Origin: Micromonospora vinacea
GTDB lineage: Bacteria; Actinomycetota; Actinomycetes; Mycobacteriales; Micromonosporaceae
Reading direction: 5' to 3'
DNA: 64,000 nucleotides
Assembly: GCF_015751785.1 (NCBI RefSeq)
Contig: NZ_JADOTY010000001.1
Coordinates: 6,262,001-6,326,000 of the forward strand
Position 1 is the stretch's first letter; every line of letters starts with the position of its first letter. The notes under the pieces were generated by a model. The model was not told where the DNA came from and did not search any database. It saw only the letters and a program-made list of their open reading frames with translations. The position numbers and the translations under genes were made by a program. Positions 58,402 through 64,000 of the stretch are shown piece by piece.

Positions 58402-58869
58402 TCAGCCCTCGGTGTCCTGGCCGGTCGCCGGGAGGCTCGCCACGCCACGGGCCAGCGCGTCCCGGAAGTCGCGGTACCGATCGGGGCCGAGCGTGTCGGC
58501 GAGTTTCTGCTCGATCAGGTGCACGAAGCCGTCGGAGGCCGCCATGAAGCTGAGGCCCCGATCCGTCGGCACGATCAGCTTCGCCCGGCGGTCGGCCGGG
58601 TCGGGCGTACGCCGGACGTAGCCCAGCCGTTCCAACTCGTCGAGGATCGCGCCCATCGTCTGCTTGTTGCGGCCGGCCAGCCGGGCCAGTTCGCCGGGTC
58701 TGGTGCCCTCGGCGTCCAGGTAAGCGAGGACGGCGCCGTGGCGGGGTCGGACGTCGTCGAACCCCTGCTCCGCCGAGCGTCGGAAGATCTCCCGCTGGAC
58801 ACGCGCGGAGAGCTGCACGGCCAGGATCCCGAGGTCGGGGTCCTGCTCCTTCAGTGTGCTGCGCTTCAT
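58402..58869 (-). CDS. MarR-family regulator
   Basis: A 155-residue protein from ATG 58869 (MKRSTLKEQD). The winged helix reads VRPRHGAVLAYLDAEGTRPG, ELARLAGRNKQTMGAILDEL, then ERLGYVRRTPDPADRRAKLI, with the DxRxxxI wing of MarR. A TTG at 58881 would add four residues but sits in the palindrome and has no ribosome site. No Shine-Dalgarno sequence precedes the ATG, so a short or absent leader is possible. It is divergent from the NmrA-like gene and upstream of the MFS gene. Confidence 0.87.
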   Translation of the reverse strand: MKRSTLKEQDPDLGILAVQLSARVQREIFRRSAEQGFDDVRPRHGAVLAYLDAEGTRPGELARLAGRNKQTMGAILDELERLGYVRRTPDPADRRAKLIVPTDRGLSFMAASDGFVHLIEQKLADTLGPDRYRDFRDALARGVASLPATGQDTEG

Positions 58870-58875
58870 AATTTG

Positions 58876-58890
58876 GTCCAATCATTGGAC
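58876..58890. promoter_or_regulatory. MarR operator candidate
   Basis: GTCCAATCATTGGAC is a perfect palindrome with seven-base arms around one base. It ends six bases upstream of the MarR start and lies 76 bases upstream of the divergent NmrA-like start, which suits repression of both. Confidence 0.65.
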
Positions 58891-58966
58891 GGTACAACTT
58901 ATGGACTATATCGTCGCTGGCGGCGACCGTGGTCCGACCTCGGTCCGCCTGACCGAGAGGATGACC

Positions 58967-59812
58967 ATGACCATTCTGATAACCGGGGCAAATGGCACTG
59001 TGTCGCGGGAGGTGCTGCGGGAGCTGGCCGGCAAGCAGCCGGTCCGGGCCCTCGTCCGGGACGCGTCGCGCACGCCAGGGCTCGACGGGGTCGAGTACGT
59101 CGTCGGCGACCTGGACCGCCCCGCCACACTGACCTCTGCGTTCGAGGGTGTGACGACGCTCTGGCTGCTGATGCCGATGGGCCCACTGGCACCGAGCCAG
59201 AGCATGAACGCGGTGTGGGCGGCCCGGCAGGCCGGCGTGCGGCACATCGTCCGGCTCTCCGCGATCGGCGCCGCGCACGACGCGCCCACCCGCAACGGCC
59301 GCCTGCACGCGCTCTCCGACGCGGAACTACAGGAGTCGGGCATCCCCTGGACCATCCTGCGGCCGAGTCACTTCATGCAGAACCTGCTCGGCGCCAAGGC
59401 CGGTGGGCACCTCTACGGGCTCTTCGGTGACGCACGGGTCGGCCTGATCGACGCCCGGGACATCGCCGCCGCGGGGGCAGCGATCCTCGCCGCGCCGCAG
59501 CGGCACGAGGGCATGATCTACACCCCCACCGGACCGGAGAGCATCACGCTGGACCAGGCCGCCGACGAGATCGGCCGCACGCTCGGCCAGCCGGTGCGCT
59601 ACGTGCCGCAGAGCCCGGAGCAGGCACGCGACGGCCTGCTCCAGTCCGGCCTCGACCAGTGGTCGGCCGAGGTCCTCGCCGAGTACCGGGTCGCCTACGG
59701 CTCCGGGTGGGGCGACTTCACCAACGACCATGTCGAGCGAATCGTCGGCCGGCAGCCGCGGACCTTCGCCGAGTTCGCCAGCGATCACCGCGAGCACTTC
59801 GCCAGCGCCTGA
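58967..59812 (+). CDS. NmrA-like NAD(P)-binding protein
   Basis: A 281-residue atypical SDR with the N-terminal dinucleotide motif TILITGANGTVSREVLRELA and VRALVRDASR, where the arginines favour NADP. GVRHIVRLSAIGA and the segment GIPWTILRPSHFMQNLL are typical of the NmrA/QOR2-like group, which either reduce quinones or sense NADP redox state. The usual SDR tyrosine-lysine pair is not evident. ATG 58967 has GAGAGG six bases upstream; ATG 58961 is an alternative. It is divergent from MarR. Confidence 0.84.
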   Translation: MTILITGANGTVSREVLRELAGKQPVRALVRDASRTPGLDGVEYVVGDLDRPATLTSAFEGVTTLWLLMPMGPLAPSQSMNAVWAARQAGVRHIVRLSAIGAAHDAPTRNGRLHALSDAELQESGIPWTILRPSHFMQNLLGAKAGGHLYGLFGDARVGLIDARDIAAAGAAILAAPQRHEGMIYTPTGPESITLDQAADEIGRTLGQPVRYVPQSPEQARDGLLQSGLDQWSAEVLAEYRVAYGSGWGDFTNDHVERIVGRQPRTFAEFASDHREHFASA

Positions 59813-59820
59813 TCCGTCGA

Positions 59821-59884
59821 CAGCCCGGCACGGTGCCCTCCGGCGTGATCCCGCCCGGGGGGCACCTCCATGCGTGCCCGGCTG
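59821..59884. terminator. Nested hairpin between convergent genes
   Basis: The outer stem CAGCCCGGCAC (59821-59831) pairs with GTGCCCGGCTG (59874-59884) with one mismatch. The inner stem GGTGCCC (59832-59838) pairs exactly with GGGCACC (59860-59866). It fills the gap between the NmrA-like gene and the convergent PLP enzyme gene. Confidence 0.5.
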
Positions 59885-59890
59885 CTGCCC

Positions 59891-60775
59891 CTACAGCTCG
59901 GGGTGGCCGAAGAGTCCCGGCAGCCCGCCGCTGTGCAGGAAGACGACCCGGTCGCCGCGCGGGAAGCTGCCGGCCAGCAGCGCCGCCATCGCCCGACCGG
60001 TGTACGTCGGGTCCAGGAAGACCCCCTCCGTACGCGCGGTCACCTCCAGCGCCGTCCGGGCGGCGTCGGTCAGCGTGCGGTACCCCGCACCCACCTGGGT
60101 GCCGTCGATCCGCAGCGCGTCCGGCTCGACCTCGCCGACGAGCAACCCGGCGACGGTCGCCCGGGGGTCCGGCACGGCACCGACATCCACGCCGATCACC
60201 CGCTGCGGGCCCAACTCCCGCACCAGACCGGCCATCGTCCCGCCGGAACCGAGCGCCGTCACGACCTCGACCCCGTCGACGGTCGGCAGCTGGGCTCGCA
60301 GCTCGCGAGCGCAGTCCACGTAACCCTGGACCGACGCGGGTGAGGTGCCGCCGAACGGAATGACGTACGCCGATCGTCGCTCCGCCTCCACCGCCACCAC
60401 CTCGGCGAGTGGACGGTCTCCGGCCCAGACGATCTCCGCGCCGGCGAGCCCGTCGAGCAGCAGGTTGCCTCGCCGCCGCTCCGGGAGCGGACCGGCGAGC
60501 ACCAGCACGCAGGAGAGACCGAGCCGCGCGGTCGCGGCCGCGGTGAGCCGGGCGTGGTTGCTCTGCGGCGCCCCCGAGGTGATGACCGTGGTGGCGCCGG
60601 CGGCGATCGCCTGCGCGCAGGCGTACCGCAGCTTGCGGATCTTGTTGCCGCCCCCGCCGAGGCCGGTCAGATCGTCACGCTTGAACCAGAGCTCGACCAG
60701 CCCGAGCCGGGCGGCGAGCCGGGGTGCGGCCTCCAACGGCGTCGGCCACGTACCGAGGGGAACGGGTGTGATCAT
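59891..60775 (-). CDS. D-cysteine desulfhydrase / ACC deaminase family PLP enzyme
   Basis: A 294-residue PLP fold-type II enzyme. LWFKRDDLTGLGGGGNKIRK carries the Schiff-base lysine, probably Lys45; SGAPQSNHARLTAAAA is the substrate loop, and ALGSGGTMAGL binds the phosphate. Members deaminate 1-aminocyclopropane-1-carboxylate or release sulfide from D-cysteine. True ACC deaminases need particular C-terminal residues; FLHSGGLPGLFG here is common to both groups. D-cysteine desulfhydrase is the safer guess. ATG 60775 is chosen; residues further upstream are not enzyme-like. Confidence 0.82.
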   Translation of the reverse strand: MITPVPLGTWPTPLEAAPRLAARLGLVELWFKRDDLTGLGGGGNKIRKLRYACAQAIAAGATTVITSGAPQSNHARLTAAATARLGLSCVLVLAGPLPERRRGNLLLDGLAGAEIVWAGDRPLAEVVAVEAERRSAYVIPFGGTSPASVQGYVDCARELRAQLPTVDGVEVVTALGSGGTMAGLVRELGPQRVIGVDVGAVPDPRATVAGLLVGEVEPDALRIDGTQVGAGYRTLTDAARTALEVTARTEGVFLDPTYTGRAMAALLAGSFPRGDRVVFLHSGGLPGLFGHPEL

Positions 60776-60839
60776 CCGTGCAGCTAAACACTTCGCGGCC
60801 CCGCACGCAGCTACCTCGCCGTCGGCGGCTCCGCGGCGG

Positions 60840-61373
60840 CTATGCCCGACAGGCGGCTGCCCGGGGCAGCGGGCCGACGTCCGCGTGCCGACCGGGACGG
60901 AGCGCCGCGTGCCGCTGCCCGGGACCCGCCCCGTCGCGGGCGGCAAGCGCGTCGGCCACCGCTCCGGTGGCGAACGCGTAGATGGACTTGTGCAACACGT
61001 CGATGGCGAGTTCGGGGCGGGGCCAGGTCGGCGGGGGCGCCCCCACGCCGGTGGCGTTCTCCAGGATCTGGTCGTTTGTCAGGCGCGCCGCCGTGAACAT
61101 CGTCGACGCCCAGGCACCGCGCAGCCCGGCCTGTGCCATGACGCTGCGCAGTACACCGACCAGCGCGCCCTGGCCGTAGTGCATCGCCAGGTTCTGCCAC
61201 CGGGGCTGCTGCCCGGAGGATTCCGGAAGGCCGGTCAGCCTGGCCAGAACCCGGGCCGGCACGTAGGAGTCGGGCCGACCGGTCACCCGCTGTTCGATCT
61301 TCTCGGCGGCCGTCATCACCGCCGCCCCGGCCAGGCCCGCCACCAGTCCCTGCCACACCGCTCGCTTCAGCAT
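60840..61373 (-). CDS. Conserved hypothetical protein with N-terminal membrane helix
   Basis: A 177-residue protein. One hydrophobic helix near the start (AVWQGLVAGLAGAAVMTAAEK) is followed by a mostly helical part (LAMHYGQGALVGVLRSVMAQ, IDVLHKSIYAFATGAVADAL), which includes further short amphipathic or membrane-embedded helices. GLAGAAVMTAAEKIEQRVTGRP recalls small DUF1440-like membrane proteins, but I do not place it in a family. The last 30 residues are low-complexity. It follows the GAF-ANTAR gene by 68 bases on the same strand. Confidence 0.6.
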   Translation of the reverse strand: MLKRAVWQGLVAGLAGAAVMTAAEKIEQRVTGRPDSYVPARVLARLTGLPESSGQQPRWQNLAMHYGQGALVGVLRSVMAQAGLRGAWASTMFTAARLTNDQILENATGVGAPPPTWPRPELAIDVLHKSIYAFATGAVADALAARDGAGPGQRHAALRPGRHADVGPLPRAAACRA

Positions 61374-61441
61374 GATGCAGCCCTACCCCCGGCCCAGGCA
61401 CCCACACCCACGAATCGTCGCCAGACCCAGAGCCCCAAGTC

Positions 61442-62143
61442 TCAGCCCACCGCCTGGGTGACCAGGGCCTCCGCGACCTCGCGCACCTTCCGGTTGGTGT
61501 CCTGGGAGATCTTCGACAGCAGCGAGAACGCCTCCTCCGACGAGCACCGCCGGCTCCCCATGATGATCCCCTTGGCCTGCTCGATCACGGCCCGACTCCG
61601 CATCGCCTCCTGCATCTGTGCGGCGAGCGTGGCGGCGTTCTCGTACAGGTGCGCGTTGGCCAGTGCGACCGCCGCGTACGCGGCGAAGCCCTCCGCGCTG
61701 GCGATCGAGGACGGATCGAACGCGTTCGCCGAATCGCTGTAGACGTTGAGCGCGCCGACCGCCGACCCCTGGATGGGAAGCCCGATGGAGAGGGAACTCT
61801 CCACACCGGCGGCGCGAGCCCTCTCGGCCCATACGGGCCAGCGCTCTTCGGTGGCCATGTCCGGCACCGAGATGGTGTCACCGCTGGCGGAGGCATCCAG
61901 GCACGGGCCCCGGTGCTGCTCGTACTGCCACTCGTCCAGCTCACGGGCCAACTCGCCGGTGAACGCCCCGGTCCAACCGACCCGACCCCGAACCAGGGTG
62001 ACAGTCACCTCCCTCGTCCCCGGAATGCTCCCCTTGGCGAGCTCGGCGATCCGGAGGAGCATGTCGTCGAGGCTGACCTCATCGAGTCTGACCCGGCCCA
62101 GCTCGGCCAACGCATCGGCGGGATCCATCGTCGGCTGCGTCAT
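61442..62143 (-). CDS. GAF-ANTAR RNA-binding antiterminator
   Basis: A 233-residue regulator. The N-terminal GAF sensor covers about residues 20-165 (REVTVTLVRGRVGWTGAFTG, EQHRGPCLDASASGDTISVP, SLSIGLPIQGSAVGALNVYS). The C-terminal ANTAR domain follows (AMRSRAVIEQAKGIIMGSRR, CSSEEAFSLLSKISQDTNRK), with the conserved AKGIIM core. ANTAR domains bind paired RNA hairpins and prevent premature termination. GGAGGGC precedes the ATG by about seven bases. The ligand of the GAF domain is unknown. Confidence 0.92.
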   Translation of the reverse strand: MTQPTMDPADALAELGRVRLDEVSLDDMLLRIAELAKGSIPGTREVTVTLVRGRVGWTGAFTGELARELDEWQYEQHRGPCLDASASGDTISVPDMATEERWPVWAERARAAGVESSLSIGLPIQGSAVGALNVYSDSANAFDPSSIASAEGFAAYAAVALANAHLYENAATLAAQMQEAMRSRAVIEQAKGIIMGSRRCSSEEAFSLLSKISQDTNRKVREVAEALVTQAVG

Positions 62144-62406
62144 CGCAGTACGCCCTCCTCGATCGGCGTCCGCCGGAATGGGAAACCTCCGGCGCGGCCG
62201 GCACCTCGCCAGATGCCCGGCAGTTCCGCCCTAGGGCGGTCGTCCGCAAGTCGTGGTCCTACCCCCGGAATCACCCGCTCACACCCTGCTGGGGACGTGA
62301 CGGCCCGGGTGTCCGTCGACCAGCTCAAGCGGGTCGGTTCGCATGCGGCAGGCCATTGCTCGGACGCCTCCGCCGCGCCAACTGGCCCCCGGTAACGTGG
62401 AGCGTC

Positions 62407-63117
62407 ATGGCCACCAGCGTCGACGTGTCTCGGGAACTCGCCAGCCTCGCCGATCCACGTCGAGCCGAGGCGTCGAGCCGGTTCCTCCAGATGGTCCCTG
62501 GCGGGTACGGCGAGGGCGACCGGGCCCTCGGTGTCTCCGTGCCCGACCAGCGCACAGTGGCCGCCCGGTACTGGCGCGACCTCTCGCTGGCCGAGACGGC
62601 GAAGCTGCTCATCGACGGCGCGCACGAGGAGCGGTTGACCTCGCTGCTCATCCTGGTGCGGAAGTTCGCCAAGGGCGACGAGCAGGAACGAGGTCAGGTC
62701 TTCGACATCGTCCTGGCCAATACCGACCGGATCAACAACTGGGACCTGGTGGACTCGTCCGCGCCCTACATCGTCGGCCCCTGGCTGATCGACAGGGACC
62801 GGAGCGTCCTGGACCGGTTGGCGGAGTCGAGCCTCGTGTGGGAGCGGCGGATCGCCATCATGGCGACCTTCGCCTTCATCAGGGCCGGTGACTTCGAGTG
62901 GACCTTCCGACTCGGCGACCGGCTCCTGCACGACCCGCACGACCTCGTTCGGAAGGCGGTGGGCTGGATGCTGCGCGAGGTGGGCAACCGGGACAGAGCG
63001 GCGGAGGAGGAGTTCCTCGCCCGCCGCTACCGGGTCATGCCACGGGTGATGCTGCGGTACGCAATCGAGAAGTTCGAACCGCAGCGTCGCCGTGACTACC
63101 TGGCCGGTGCCCTCTAG
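62407..63117 (+). CDS. AlkD-like DNA alkylation repair protein
   Basis: A 236-residue all-helical HEAT-repeat protein. DTDRINNWDLVDSSAPYIVG carries the NWDLVD motif of AlkD glycosylases, and VRKAVGWMLREVGNRDRAA the conserved KAVGWxLRExG helix. AlkD removes bulky cationic alkylated bases such as N7-alkylguanine. SRFLQMVPGGYGEGDRALGV matches the N-terminal helix pair. ATG 62407 is taken as start. The stop overlaps the end of the convergent oxidase gene by four bases. Confidence 0.88.
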   Translation: MATSVDVSRELASLADPRRAEASSRFLQMVPGGYGEGDRALGVSVPDQRTVAARYWRDLSLAETAKLLIDGAHEERLTSLLILVRKFAKGDEQERGQVFDIVLANTDRINNWDLVDSSAPYIVGPWLIDRDRSVLDRLAESSLVWERRIAIMATFAFIRAGDFEWTFRLGDRLLHDPHDLVRKAVGWMLREVGNRDRAAEEEFLARRYRVMPRVMLRYAIEKFEPQRRRDYLAGAL

Positions 63118-64000
63118 GCGACCGGATCGGCTGGTGGGATCGGGAAGTTCCGGTTGAAGACGTTGTCCGGGTCGTAGCTGGCCTTGATGGTGCGCAGCCG
63201 GCCGAGGGTGGGCTCGGGCCAGGCATCCAGCAGTCGAGCCGGATCGGTGTCGCTCTCGAAGCTGAGATACAGGCCGTCGAGGTGCGGGTACAGCTCGGCC
63301 CACAGCTTGTCGAGCTGGGGCCGGCGGTCCGGGACAGTGGCGGCGAGCACCGAGAAGTTCTGCTTCCGGTGCGGGTAGGCGGTGGCGTCGCGGGCGATGT
63401 CGTTGACCGCCCCGCCGACGGATCGCAACTGCATGATCATCACATCGCCGGATTGGATCATGCTCTCCATGAGGTCGGCCGCCTGCGGAGTGACGTGGTG
63501 CAACAGACCGCTGCGGGTGTCCTCAAGCCCTTGCCCCCGGTGCTGGTTGCCCGGTGGCACGACGATCGCCGGGTACGGCGCGAGCTGCGCCTGCTGGTCG
63601 AGGATCGGCCCGATCTCCAGGAACGGGCTCAGGGCGGACTGCGCCGCCTCGACGTCGTCACCGGCGTAGACGAGGGTGACCTGGGCAGCCGGCGGGTTGC
63701 CCCGGCGGCCCGGGAAGAGGGAGAGGAAGCTCGTCAGCTCCCGTGGGGCATCCTCGACGAGCTGGCCCCACCGGCGCAGCAGTGGGGCGGTGTCGGTCGC
63801 GTCCGCGACGAGCTGGGCGTAGACGACCTTGTCGACCTCGTACGCCTCCAACTCGAGCGCGGTGACCACACCGAAGTTTCCACCGGCGCCCCGGATGGCC
63901 CAGAACAGGTCGGGGTGATGCTCGTCGTCGACGCGGAGCAGGCGGCCATCGGCTGTGACGATCTCGGCGGCGACGACGTGGTCGATGGTCAGGCCGTGCT
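63114..64000 (-). CDS. FAD-linked oxidase, BBE-type (5'-truncated by window edge)
   Basis: The frame is open through the right edge; residues HGLTIDHVVAAEIVTADGRL and AIRGAGGNFGVVTALELEAY belong to the FAD-binding PCMH domain, so the N-terminus with the covalent-FAD histidine lies beyond the window. The C-terminal BBE segment is complete: YDPDNVFNRNFPIPP. Relatives are berberine-bridge-enzyme-like oxidases that act on sugars, alkaloids or polyketides. About 295 residues are visible out of a usual 450-500. The substrate is unknown. Confidence 0.85.
   Translation of the reverse strand, partial: HGLTIDHVVAAEIVTADGRLLRVDDEHHPDLFWAIRGAGGNFGVVTALELEAYEVDKVVYAQLVADATDTAPLLRRWGQLVEDAPRELTSFLSLFPGRRGNPPAAQVTLVYAGDDVEAAQSALSPFLEIGPILDQQAQLAPYPAIVVPPGNQHRGQGLEDTRSGLLHHVTPQAADLMESMIQSGDVMIMQLRSVGGAVNDIARDATAYPHRKQNFSVLAATVPDRRPQLDKLWAELYPHLDGLYLSFESDTDPARLLDAWPEPTLGRLRTIKASYDPDNVFNRNFPIPPADPVA

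Noticed and set aside
1..64000. CRISPR array, tRNA, rRNA or prophage
   Set aside because: No evenly spaced repeats, no tRNA-like cloverleaf that I could recognise and no phage structural genes were seen on reading the window.

Overview
The window is about 64 kb of very GC-rich DNA with GTG/ATG starts, AGGAGG-type ribosome sites and many ATGA/GTGA gene overlaps. This points to a filamentous actinobacterium, most likely Micromonosporaceae (inference from composition and gene content: a eukaryote-like multidomain carboxyltransferase, a SigC-type ECF factor, DyP/PCuAC/CopC copper genes, GAF-ANTAR). No rRNA, tRNA, CRISPR or prophage genes were seen. The first and last genes run off the window edges.

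Layout. 1-5.2 kb: 3' end of an acyl-CoA carboxylase, an MFS exporter divergent from a LysR regulator, and a threonine-aldolase-like lyase. 5.3-6.6 kb: a decayed IS110 element with a one-base deletion in the transposase. 6.6-11 kb: sigC and an asymmetric pair of ABC exporter half-transporters behind an iron box. 11-18 kb: a sugar-acid operon (solute-binding protein, two permeases, DgoD, ManD, gluconokinase) divergent from a FadR-type GntR regulator. 18-21 kb: a DUF6069-like membrane protein, a SigG-type ECF factor, a DUF6959-like small protein, a very large inverted repeat and a HEAT-like repeat protein.

21.3-35.4 kb is the most coherent system. A ten-gene minus-strand operon encodes a CUT2-type sugar ABC importer, an extra enolase-superfamily enzyme and all five enzymes of the non-phosphorylating L-fucose pathway: aldo/keto dehydrogenase, lactonase, L-fuconate dehydratase, SDR dehydrogenase and FAH-family hydrolase. 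That route ends in pyruvate plus L-lactate. A divergent GntR gene is followed directly by lutABC, the iron-sulfur L-lactate oxidation complex, so the locus appears able to take L-fucose (or D-arabinose-like sugars) entirely to pyruvate under one regulator.

35.4-42.2 kb: lspA, two acetyltransferases, an AEC transporter, an XRE regulator divergent from an SDR, and a quinone-reductase-like enzyme. 42.4-48.5 kb: a copper-handling cluster (a CopC-like fusion protein, a PCuAC chaperone, a Tat-exported DyP peroxidase, CopC, a PepSY membrane protein). 48.5-54.3 kb: oxalate decarboxylase with a small membrane protein, a LuxR regulator, a GNAT, and an aldo/keto reductase divergent from TetR. 54.4-64 kb: LysR/SDR and MarR/NmrA divergent pairs, a VOC protein, an MFS carrier, a D-cysteine-desulfhydrase/ACC-deaminase family enzyme, a GAF-ANTAR regulator, an AlkD-like protein and the 3' part of an FAD-linked oxidase. 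Several divergent pairs carry clear palindromic operator candidates in the shared promoter.
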